A stretch of 7,387 nt of DNA, taken from NCBI GenBank assembly GCA_030599405.1, contig JAUVOB010000061.1, positions 1-7,387 of the forward strand. The letters run 5' to 3'. A program made the translations under genes and the position numbers. Origin of the DNA: Chloroflexota bacterium. GTDB taxonomy: Bacteria > Chloroflexota > Anaerolineae > Promineifilales > Promineifilaceae. A model generated the notes under the pieces. It searched no databases, had not been told where the DNA came from, and was given only the letters and a program-made list of their open reading frames with translations. The number at the start of each line of letters is the position of its first letter. Within the stretch, counting starts at the first letter, position 1. Below are positions 1 through 6,636 of this stretch, one piece after another.

Positions 1-30
1 AAACACACGAGCGAGAGAGCGTTTTAAGAT

Positions 31-35
31 GGAGG
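31..35 (+). promoter_or_regulatory. Shine-Dalgarno GGAGG deciding the lipoprotein start
   Basis: GGAGG lies 5 nt before GTG 41 and inside the coding sequence that an ATG 29 start would use. This favours GTG 41 as the true start. The signal peptide then begins with Val(Met)-Lys-Lys, a typical charged n-region. Confidence 0.6.
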
Positions 36-40
36 TTCTT

Positions 41-541
41 GTGAAGAAATCTTTTTTTCTATCTGGATTGATAATAGTCTTGCTCTTATCGGCCTGTGGC
101 GGTGCTTCGGAAGAAGAACCAACTGCGAAATCAGAACCGGCTACAGAGGAGACTGCGCCGGCTTTGCCCACTGTTGATTCTCCGGTTATTGAGCCAGGCT
201 ATCCAGGACCTGAAGCGCCCGAATCCTATCCTGGACCGCAGGATGCGACTGGGTATCCGGCGCCACCCATTTCGACGCTTGCGCCTGACTCTTATCCCGC
301 CGGAACCACGTTCTGGATGTTGATTCCTGCTGGTTTGCAATGCGAACAACCTCTGACTTATCCAGAATTAGTTGATGCAGTGACGGCATTGGAAAACAGT
401 GGCGTAACTGTGATCAAATCCGAGGCCTTCGGTATGATGGTTTGTGAAGCGTGCGCCTGCCCTACAAGTGAACATTATCGTGTGCTCATAGACGCCACCG
501 ATTTGCAGTCGTCGATTGCACTCGGATGGAAAAGGGAGTAA
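41..541 (+). CDS. Small proline-rich lipoprotein with YPGP repeats and a Cys-rich C-terminal module
   Basis: I do not recognise a named family. The N-terminus is a clear lipoprotein signal: two Lys, a hydrophobic stretch, then the lipobox LLSAC, so the protein should be lipidated on that Cys (residue 19 from the GTG start) and anchored on the outer face of the membrane. A Glu/Pro/Thr-rich linker follows, carrying three 9-residue units each opening with Tyr-Pro. The C-terminal ~75 residues look folded and contain a lone Cys followed by a CEACAC cluster (CxxCxC). That cluster could bind metal or form disulfides; this is inference. I chose GTG at 41 because GGAGG at 31-35 sits 5 nt upstream; an in-frame ATG at 29 would add four residues and has no good ribosome-binding site. 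The stop codon overlaps the aroC ribosome-binding site, so the two genes are probably co-transcribed. Codon use and length are consistent with a real gene; function is unknown. Confidence 0.85.
   Translation: MKKSFFLSGLIIVLLLSACGGASEEEPTAKSEPATEETAPALPTVDSPVIEPGYPGPEAPESYPGPQDATGYPAPPISTLAPDSYPAGTTFWMLIPAGLQCEQPLTYPELVDAVTALENSGVTVIKSEAFGMMVCEACACPTSEHYRVLIDATDLQSSIALGWKRE
200..280 (+). repeat. Three tandem 27-bp units encoding YPGP/YPAP nonapeptides
   Basis: Units at 200-226, 227-253 and 254-280 each start with codons for Tyr-Pro and encode YPGPEAPES, YPGPQDATG and YPAPPISTL. The period is 9 residues. Synonymous codons differ between units (CCA, CCT, CCG for the same Pro), so the repeat is held at protein level and is not a fresh DNA duplication. 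A fourth Tyr-Pro follows at about 293-298 out of phase. The likely role is an extended spacer between the membrane anchor and the C-terminal module. Confidence 0.7.
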
Positions 542-545
542 GGAG
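541..545 (+). promoter_or_regulatory. Shine-Dalgarno AGGAG of aroC, overlapping the upstream stop codon
   Basis: AGGAG lies 5 nt before ATG 551. Its first base is the last base of the lipoprotein TAA (539-541), so ribosomes ending the lipoprotein finish on the aroC start signal. This supports co-translation of the two genes. Confidence 0.6.
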
Positions 546-550
546 CTGCG

Positions 551-1729
551 ATGCGCTTTCTTACAGCCGGCGAATCACACGGACCATCCCTGACCGCTAT
601 CCTCGAGGGGATGCCAGCAGGGTTATCGATCGATCGCGATAAATTGAATCTACATTTGGCCCGCCGTCAGAAAGGTTATGGATCAGGCGGACGGATGCGA
701 ATCGAGAAGGACGCGATACAAATCACCGGTGGGGTGATGAATAGCAAGACAACGGGAGGCCCCATCTCCTTGATCATCCCGAACATCGATTATGGGAGCT
801 GGCACGATCGAGATATCCCACCAATGACGATACCCCGGCCCGGGCACGCCGACCTGACTGGGACCATCAAATACGGCTATTCTGATCTGCGCCTGTCCCT
901 TGAGAGGGCGTCTGCCCGAGAGACGGCCGCTCGGGTCGCAGTTGGCGCGCTCTGCTCCCAGTTCTTAGAACTCTTTTGCATCAAGATTGGGTGCTATGTA
1001 GTTCGAATCGGCGACATAGAAGCGAGTATTCCGGAAGAGATGCCTTATGCTCAACGCTTCCAAGGGGCAGAGTTGGACGAGCTTCGTTGTCCGGTTCCAG
1101 AAGCGGCCGAGGCAATGCGCATTCTCATCGGCGAGATAATGCAGCAAAAGGACACCTTGGGCGGCATATTTGAAGTAGTAGCCCTTGGTATACCGCCAGG
1201 ATTGGGCAGCCATGTCCATTGGGACCGCCGTCTAGATTCATTATTAATGTGGTCAGTTGGATCGATCCACGCGATAAAAGGTGTTGAGATCGGGCCTGCC
1301 TTCGAAAATGCCAGTAAGCCTGGCAGTGAAGTGCATGATGAGATCTTCGTCGACGCAGAGGAAAACTTGGTCCGTCGTTCCAACAATGCCGGTGGTTTCG
1401 AGGGGGGAATCACAACGGGACAGCCCATCGTTATTCGTGCGGCAATGAAGCCGATTTCAACCGTATTGAACCCTCGTCGCTCGGTGGAACTGGTCACAGG
1501 AGAAGCGGCCGAAACCGTCTACGAACGATCTGACTTCTGCGCGGTTCCTCGGGCAGCCGTAGTTGGTGAAGCGATGGTTGCCTTTACCCTTACTAACTCG
1601 CTATTGGAAAAGACCGGAGGCGACAGCATAGACGAGGTGGGAGAGCGCGTCGCACGATTGCGAAGGGCAAACCTACAAGATATCGATCTCGATAACACGA
1701 CCTGGCGCTTTGGCTTTGATAGCGAATAA
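551..1729 (+). CDS. aroC: Chorismate synthase
   Basis: Catalyses the last step of the shikimate pathway, 5-enolpyruvylshikimate-3-phosphate to chorismate with loss of phosphate, in the cytoplasm; it needs reduced FMN although the reaction has no net redox change. The 392 residues fit the family (about 350-400). Visible family motifs in order: GESHGPSL (7-14) with catalytic His10, RRQKGYGSGGRM (38-49), RPGHAD (96-101) with the second active-site His99, SARETAARVAVGA (121-133), GLGSHVHWDRRLD (217-229), AIKGVEIG (241-248), the FMN-site loop NNAGGFEGGITTGQPI (278-293), and RSDFCAVPRAAVVGEAMVA (326-344). All expected key residues appear present, so the enzyme should be active. Start: ATG 551 places GESHG at the usual distance from the N-terminus and has a good ribosome-binding site. 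It lies 9 bp after the lipoprotein and 11 bp before the GT39-like gene, with no other shikimate gene in view. Because it needs FMNH2 it depends on a cellular flavin reductase, but the one in this window belongs to the opposite-strand block. Confidence 0.98.
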   Translation: MRFLTAGESHGPSLTAILEGMPAGLSIDRDKLNLHLARRQKGYGSGGRMRIEKDAIQITGGVMNSKTTGGPISLIIPNIDYGSWHDRDIPPMTIPRPGHADLTGTIKYGYSDLRLSLERASARETAARVAVGALCSQFLELFCIKIGCYVVRIGDIEASIPEEMPYAQRFQGAELDELRCPVPEAAEAMRILIGEIMQQKDTLGGIFEVVALGIPPGLGSHVHWDRRLDSLLMWSVGSIHAIKGVEIGPAFENASKPGSEVHDEIFVDAEENLVRRSNNAGGFEGGITTGQPIVIRAAMKPISTVLNPRRSVELVTGEAAETVYERSDFCAVPRAAVVGEAMVAFTLTNSLLEKTGGDSIDEVGERVARLRRANLQDIDLDNTTWRFGFDSE

Positions 1730-1740
1730 GATTGCCTGAT

Positions 1741-3174
1741 ATGGGCAGCGCGAGGGCTCGAGCCAGCGACTGGATCAAGCAATTTCGTATCGATGATCGT
1801 TGGGCGATGTTATTGATAATCGCCCTGGGAGGCCTCTTCGTCTCAATCTCTATCGGATACGTATACGCGCGATCCATCACGGTGGCAGGTTGGCAGCTTT
1901 GGACCTGGCTGTTAACGGTAATCGTCGTTATTGGCGCCTTGCTGATGGGGGCCGGTCACCCGCCGAAGATAGTTGTGGGGAATTGGCGCTGGCTCTTGGT
2001 CATTTTAGTAGCGGCTATTCTACTTCGTTTCGTTCTCCTCGAGACAATCCCAGGTGACTTGCACGTGGACGAGTACGGAGTGGCTGATTTCAGCCTACGC
2101 CACATTTTTGCCAAGGCTGGGGAAACACTTAATCCCTTTCGGAGTGGCCCTGCATCGAACCCATCTCTTTATCATTATCTTGTTCGTCTATCGCTACTCA
2201 TTGGCGGGACATCCATCACTGGCCTTCGTTTGTCCAGCGCTCTCGCCGGGGTTTTGGCGGTGTTGGCGACGTACGCGATGGTGGCCGTTTTTGACAATCG
2301 CCGCACAGCATTGATCGGCGCTGCCTTAATGGCTGGCTATCATTTCCACGTCCATTGGTCGCGAATTGGTCTGAACAACATCTGGGATACATTATGGGTG
2401 CCTGCGACTCTGGCTTTATTTACCTGGGGATGGAAGAAAAGATGGTTTGGTGGCGCGATTCTGGCTGGCGCGGCCGCGGGTCTATCCCAGTATTTCTACC
2501 CTGGCAGCCGTTTGGGATTGATTCTTCTGTTATTCGTCATGTGGCGCTTATGGCGAGAAGATCGCGATTCTCGTCGTATGATCACCTATGGCGGACTGAT
2601 GCTCCTTGTTGCCCTCTGCGTGACCGCGCCTCTTTTGCTCTATGCCATTAGAGACCCGGTCCCGTTCTTCGAAAGAACTCGAACCGTCTATGGGTGGCGA
2701 CCAGACACGATAATGCTTGTTACCGGTAGTCCTCCAGATCGTTGGGCTTACGCCTGGCATCAATTGTGGCGTTCAGTCGGAGCCTATATTTCGGTCCCTG
2801 ATGTGACAGGCTTCTACGGTCCTGGTGTCCCGCTCCTCATCGGCCTGGCGGCGCCGTTATTCGTCGCCGGTTTCTTCTGGGCTATATGTAAACGCTATTT
2901 TCTCCCGGTTTTGTGGATCACCCTTACAGTATTACTGGGCGGATTCATCTTATCCGATCCTCCCGGCAGTTCTCACTATGTTGTGGCCATTCCGGCGATG
3001 GTCTGGCTCATGGCTATGCCCCTCGAGTGGCTGATTGCTCAGGGCCACCCGCGACTGGTCTTGGTCCTGATAATGTTGATCTTGGTTACAGATCTGGTAT
3101 TTTACTTTGCCATCTACGTACCGGGAGAACCAAGAGATCTGATTCACGCCTTTCCCCCATTACCTCAGCTCTGA
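1741..3174 (+). CDS. Polytopic membrane glycosyltransferase, GT39/PMT (ArnT-like) superfamily
   Basis: Predicted integral membrane protein with roughly 10-13 hydrophobic segments; residues are counted here from the upstream TTG at 1732. The first three segments lie near 24-46, 52-74 and 86-104, and the last four near 365-386, 389-408, 417-436 and 441-462. After the third segment comes GDLHVDEYG with Asp113-Glu114, in the position of the catalytic Asp-Glu of the first periplasmic loop in the GT39/PMT and ArnT fold. Next come SNPSLYHYL (142-150) and the run GLRLSSALAG...LATYAMV (164-184), typical of the family. Such enzymes move a sugar from a polyprenyl-phosphate donor to a protein, lipid or glycan on the outer face; donor and acceptor cannot be read here. 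There is no large soluble C-terminal domain. I prefer ATG 1741 to TTG 1732 because of the codon; neither has a clear Shine-Dalgarno. It follows aroC by 11 bp, so co-transcription is likely. Family call is fairly safe, substrate unknown. Confidence 0.82.
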   Translation: MGSARARASDWIKQFRIDDRWAMLLIIALGGLFVSISIGYVYARSITVAGWQLWTWLLTVIVVIGALLMGAGHPPKIVVGNWRWLLVILVAAILLRFVLLETIPGDLHVDEYGVADFSLRHIFAKAGETLNPFRSGPASNPSLYHYLVRLSLLIGGTSITGLRLSSALAGVLAVLATYAMVAVFDNRRTALIGAALMAGYHFHVHWSRIGLNNIWDTLWVPATLALFTWGWKKRWFGGAILAGAAAGLSQYFYPGSRLGLILLLFVMWRLWREDRDSRRMITYGGLMLLVALCVTAPLLLYAIRDPVPFFERTRTVYGWRPDTIMLVTGSPPDRWAYAWHQLWRSVGAYISVPDVTGFYGPGVPLLIGLAAPLFVAGFFWAICKRYFLPVLWITLTVLLGGFILSDPPGSSHYVVAIPAMVWLMAMPLEWLIAQGHPRLVLVLIMLILVTDLVFYFAIYVPGEPRDLIHAFPPLPQL

Positions 3175-3233
3175 TCAGATTCAGCAACACTCAGGGATCT
3201 CTTGCCCGATGAAACATCTATCGAGAAAGTTTG

Positions 3234-5939
3234 TCAGGCTCCCAGGAACTCTCGCAAGACTGTCTGCAATATCCCACCGTTTCGATAGTATTCAACCTCA
3301 ATCGGCGTGTCGATGCGGCAAACAGTCTGGAACTCTATTACCGATTCGTCCTTCTTTTCGGCTCGTACGGTGATCTCCTGTCCCGGCGACAGATCGTCAT
3401 TCAAGCCAATGGTAGAGTAGAGCTCGCTACCATCTAAACCAAGCGATTCCACACTTTGGTTATCTTTGAATTGCAGCGGCAGAACGCCCATCCCCACCAG
3501 GTTACTTCTATGAATTCGCTCATAGCTCTGGGCGATGACGAATTTCACGCCAAGCCATAATGTTCCTTTGGCGGCTTGATCTCTGGAGCTTCCAGTACCA
3601 TATGCATTGCCTGCCAGCACCACCAGCGGTGTGTTATCTTCCTGGTACCTGAGGGAAGCATCAAATATGGGCATTACATCATTCGTTGGTAGGTATGTCG
3701 TCCATCCGCCTTCCGTGCCGGGAGCCATTTGATTACGCAGACGAACATTGGCGAAAGCCCCTCGAGTCACAATGTGATCATTACCCCGGCGAGAGCCGTA
3801 GGAATTAAAATCTCTGAGAGCAACGCCGCGTTCCATCAGGTACGATCCGGCCGGTGTCGTACTAGCAATCGCTCCTGCAGGAGAGATATGATCGGTCGTT
3901 ATCGAGTCTCCAACCCTTACCAGGACTCGGGCGTCAACTATGTCGCCAATGGGCTTAAGTTCCAGAGACGGATCGTCGAAGAAGGGCGGTTCCTGGATAT
4001 AAGTAGAATCCGGATCCCAATCGTATAACTCGCTTTCCTTACTTGGGATTTCGTTCCATGTTTCGTTACCGGTATACACGTTGCCATACTGTTGCCTGAA
4101 CATATCAGGTGTAAGAGATCGGCCGAGCACCTCTTCGACTTCCATGCTTCTCGGCCAAATGTCGGCGAGAAATATTGCTTGCCCATCTGGACTACTCCCC
4201 AGCGGCTCTGAATTGAAATCTATATCCACTTTACCTGCAAGTGCGTAGGCAACCACCAGGGGTGGTGAAGCTAGGTAGCTCGCCCGCACCAATGGGTGGA
4301 TCCGGCCCTCGAAATTACGATTGCCGCTTAGAACTGAGGCAACAATTAAGCCACCATCTTCAATGGCTTTGGAGACCGGTTCGGAGATAGGGCCGGAATT
4401 GCCGATACAGGTCGTACAACCATAACCCACGACATCGAACCCAAGCTTCTCCAAGTAAGACAAAAGACCGGCTTCCTCCAAGTAACTAGTCACGACCCGT
4501 GAACCAGGCGCCAAACTAGTCTTCACGAAAGGCTGAACCTGCAATCCCTTTTCCACAGCATTCCGGGCGAGCAATCCCGCAGAAATCATGACCGATGGAT
4601 TTGACGTATTCGTGCAGCTCGTAATTGCTGTGATGACAACGGCTCCGTGGCCGATTTCTTCGGAGTGACCGTTCTGAGTCAAAGTTGCCTTCCGCTGCAC
4701 ATCGCGCGCTGACAGATTAAATCCGCGCTTTTCAATTGGTTGTTGCAATGCATCGTGAAAAGTGGATTTCATATCGGATAAGCGAATACGATCTTGGGGA
4801 CGATTTGGTCCGGCTAAACTCGATTCGACTGTGCTCAAATCAAGTTCTACAACATCCGTAAATTGTGGATCAGGTGTATCGTTGCTTCGGAATAAACCTT
4901 GCTCCTTGTTATAACGCTCGACAAGATCAACCATCTCTTCAGATCTGCCCGTTCGACGTAGAAAATCGAGCGTCTCATCGTCGACCGGGAAGAAACCAAC
5001 TGTAGCCCCGTATTCTGGGCACATATTGGCCAGGGTCGCCCGATCAGGAAGGCTCATGCTGCTCAGTCCTGGTCCAAAGTACTCCACGAACATCCCTACG
5101 ACGCCCTTCTCACGCAACATCTGGGTAACAACGAGAACCAGGTCCGTGGCTGTAGATCCCTCGGGTAATCTACCGGTTAATTTGAAACCGACGACATCAG
5201 GTGTAAGCATATAAATGGGTTGACCGAGCATTGCGGCTTCGGCCTCAATGCCACCCACGCCCCAACCGACAACTCCCAATCCGTTTATCATGGTTGTATG
5301 CGAGTCGGTTCCAACGAGCGTGTCGGGATAAGCAACCTCGATGCCACCGTCAGGCATGGTCATGACGACTTGGCCGAGGTACTCGAGGTTGACTTGATGA
5401 ACAATGCCGGTTGCTGGCGGTACGACTCGGAAATTGTCGAAGGCTTCCTGTCCCCACTTTAGAAACTCGTAACGTTCTCGATTTCGCTCGAACTCTCGTT
5501 CTGCGTTGATTGAAAGAGCTGCCGAAGAACCATACGTGTCTACCTGGACCGAGTGGTCGATGACCAGATCCACTGGAACAACGGGATTGATGCGACTTGG
5601 ATCGCCTCCATATCTGGCCATTGCCGAACGCAGAGATGCAAGATCGACCACAACCGGTACTCCGGTGAAGTCTTGAAGAATAACTCGACCAGGTTTGAAG
5701 GGTAACTCACCACGCGACTCGCTCTGTGCCGGCCACCTTGCCAGGTTGGTCACATCTTCCTTGCTAATTACCTCTCCATCACAATTCCTTAACAGCACCT
5801 CCAACAAAACACGGATTGAGAAAGGAAGCCGGTCGATGTCTGCAATGCCGTCTTCCTGTAACTTCGCCAACCGAAAGTAGGCTCTTTCATCTCCGGGCAA
5901 TATGTCCCTTGCTCCAAAGTGGTCGAACAGTTTACTCAT
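3234..5939 (-). CDS. acnA: Aconitate hydratase, AcnA/IRP1 type
   Basis: Cytoplasmic [4Fe-4S] enzyme that interconverts citrate and isocitrate via cis-aconitate in the TCA cycle. Its 901 residues match the AcnA/IRP1 class (about 890-900), and both parts are complete: the catalytic Fe-S region, then the linker and C-terminal swivel domain. Cluster ligands are visible as SCTNTSNP (Cys442) and [11 protein letters not shown] (Cys508, Cys511). Other motifs: QDFTGVP (89-95), DHSVQVD (128-134), [14 protein letters not shown] (210-223), TTDHISPAG (681-689), NSYGSRRGN (712-720) and the swivel-domain loop [12 protein letters not shown] (781-792) with Ser784 and Arg786. That loop departs from the usual GKEYGSGSSRDWAAKG: Asn and Ala replace Lys-Glu, and Gln replaces Trp. 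The catalytic Ser and Arg remain, so activity is expected. It could act on 2-methyl-aconitate like AcnD, but no prp genes are in view. ATG 5939 is preceded by GAGGTG. It lies 67 bp after the flavoprotein gene on the same strand. Confidence 0.96.
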   Translation of the reverse strand: MSKLFDHFGARDILPGDERAYFRLAKLQEDGIADIDRLPFSIRVLLEVLLRNCDGEVISKEDVTNLARWPAQSESRGELPFKPGRVILQDFTGVPVVVDLASLRSAMARYGGDPSRINPVVPVDLVIDHSVQVDTYGSSAALSINAEREFERNRERYEFLKWGQEAFDNFRVVPPATGIVHQVNLEYLGQVVMTMPDGGIEVAYPDTLVGTDSHTTMINGLGVVGWGVGGIEAEAAMLGQPIYMLTPDVVGFKLTGRLPEGSTATDLVLVVTQMLREKGVVGMFVEYFGPGLSSMSLPDRATLANMCPEYGATVGFFPVDDETLDFLRRTGRSEEMVDLVERYNKEQGLFRSNDTPDPQFTDVVELDLSTVESSLAGPNRPQDRIRLSDMKSTFHDALQQPIEKRGFNLSARDVQRKATLTQNGHSEEIGHGAVVITAITSCTNTSNPSVMISAGLLARNAVEKGLQVQPFVKTSLAPGSRVVTSYLEEAGLLSYLEKLGFDVVGYGCTTCIGNSGPISEPVSKAIEDGGLIVASVLSGNRNFEGRIHPLVRASYLASPPLVVAYALAGKVDIDFNSEPLGSSPDGQAIFLADIWPRSMEVEEVLGRSLTPDMFRQQYGNVYTGNETWNEIPSKESELYDWDPDSTYIQEPPFFDDPSLELKPIGDIVDARVLVRVGDSITTDHISPAGAIASTTPAGSYLMERGVALRDFNSYGSRRGNDHIVTRGAFANVRLRNQMAPGTEGGWTTYLPTNDVMPIFDASLRYQEDNTPLVVLAGNAYGTGSSRDQAAKGTLWLGVKFVIAQSYERIHRSNLVGMGVLPLQFKDNQSVESLGLDGSELYSTIGLNDDLSPGQEITVRAEKKDESVIEFQTVCRIDTPIEVEYYRNGGILQTVLREFLGA

Positions 5940-5944
5940 CTATA

Positions 5945-5950
5945 CACCTC
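5945..5950 (-). promoter_or_regulatory. Shine-Dalgarno GAGGTG of acnA
   Basis: On the minus strand GAGGTG precedes the acnA ATG by 5 nt. It fixes the start at 5939. The rest of the 67-bp gap (5940-6006) shows no convincing -35/-10 pair: a TTGAGC at its upstream end has no TATAAT-like partner at 16-18 nt. It also shows no terminator hairpin, so acnA may be read from the upstream operon. Confidence 0.5.
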
Positions 5951-6006
5951 ATGCTCGTTGGATCGTCCAGATTCGCTGCACTGCGCAGGATCGGGCTTGC
6001 GCTCAA

Positions 6007-6636
6007 CTACTTCTCTGTATCGCCAGGCGGCGGCAACCTCTCCATGTTGAATATATCTGTTACTCGAGTATAGCCGCTGCCTGCAAGCCGGCCGATCGGC
6101 TTCAGCGCCTCTAGTCGAACGTAGCTATCTACATAAATGTCGTCCCGAATGTGGATGCGCTTTACCTCTCCAAATACAGCCGAACCACCACCCCTACCCT
6201 CGTTTATGATGATGATGCGCTGTAAGACGCACTCATAAGCTACTGGTGCTTCTTTCACTCGTGGTACGCGAATGGTTTCACTGGGCACTGGTGTTAATCC
6301 AGCAAACTCAAATTCAGATTGGCCGTACGGCAGCACTGTGGCGGTCCTGTTCATCTGTTGCGCCGTCTGTTCATCGGTCAGGTTGACTACAAATTCGGGT
6401 ATCGCTTCGATATTCCGCAGGGTATCTTTCTTGGTCAAGGTATCAGAATGTACTTGAGGGCAAAATATCAGGGTCATAGGATCCATGGCGCCAACCGTGA
6501 AGAAAGAGAATGGCGCCAAATTTAGATTACCCGCCTCATCGATGGTACTCACCCAAGCGATCGGCCTGGGAAGGATTGTACCAATCATCAATTTGTAACG
6601 ATCCTTTGACTTCAATTCTTCCGGTTCAATAATCAT
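6007..6636 (-). CDS. Flavin reductase-like, FMN-binding split-barrel protein (DIM6/NTAB family)
   Basis: A 209-residue soluble protein of the flavin reductase-like domain family, which binds FMN (or FAD) in a split beta-barrel and usually reduces free flavin with NAD(P)H or serves as partner to a monooxygenase. Family marks: RPIAWVSTID (24-33), NLAPFSFF (39-46), KDTLRNI (70-76), EFVVNL (81-86), GLTPVPS (113-119), APVAYEC (130-136), FGEVKRIHI (155-163) and the C-terminal PIGRLAGSGYTR (180-191). It is full length for the class with no break. Its ATG overlaps the stop of the upstream dioxygenase gene as ATGA, and the nearest Shine-Dalgarno-like AAGGA is about 12 nt away, so translation probably depends on coupling to that gene. 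This suggests a role with the dioxygenase in aromatic breakdown, perhaps supplying reduced flavin to a monooxygenase encoded outside the window. Exact substrate and partner are unknown. Confidence 0.9.
   Translation of the reverse strand: MIIEPEELKSKDRYKLMIGTILPRPIAWVSTIDEAGNLNLAPFSFFTVGAMDPMTLIFCPQVHSDTLTKKDTLRNIEAIPEFVVNLTDEQTAQQMNRTATVLPYGQSEFEFAGLTPVPSETIRVPRVKEAPVAYECVLQRIIIINEGRGGGSAVFGEVKRIHIRDDIYVDSYVRLEALKPIGRLAGSGYTRVTDIFNMERLPPPGDTEK

Noticed and set aside
1..27. Possible 3' end of an upstream gene: an open frame ending in TAA at 25-27
   Set aside because: Only eight codons are visible, so nothing distinguishes it from chance; it is consistent with a tightly packed upstream gene but cannot be called.
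1051..1497. 148-codon minus-strand open frame inside aroC
   Set aside because: Fully antisense to highly conserved chorismate synthase motifs, and the translation shows no recognisable domain; a shadow of the real frame.
1593..1880. 95-codon minus-strand open frame spanning the aroC / GT39 junction
   Set aside because: Overlaps two well-supported genes in antisense, low-complexity Arg/Ser-rich translation, no ribosome-binding site noticed.
3137..3180. ATCTGAT / ATCAGAT inverted repeat around the GT39 stop codon, considered as a terminator
   Set aside because: 7-bp AT-rich arms separated by about 30 nt, no T tract after the second arm; too weak.
5960..5993. GGATCG direct repeat (5960-5965 and 5988-5993) and the CTGC/GCAG mini-palindrome upstream of acnA, considered as an operator
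   Set aside because: Repeats are only 6 bp and the palindrome 4 bp per arm; expected by chance and not placed on a recognisable promoter.
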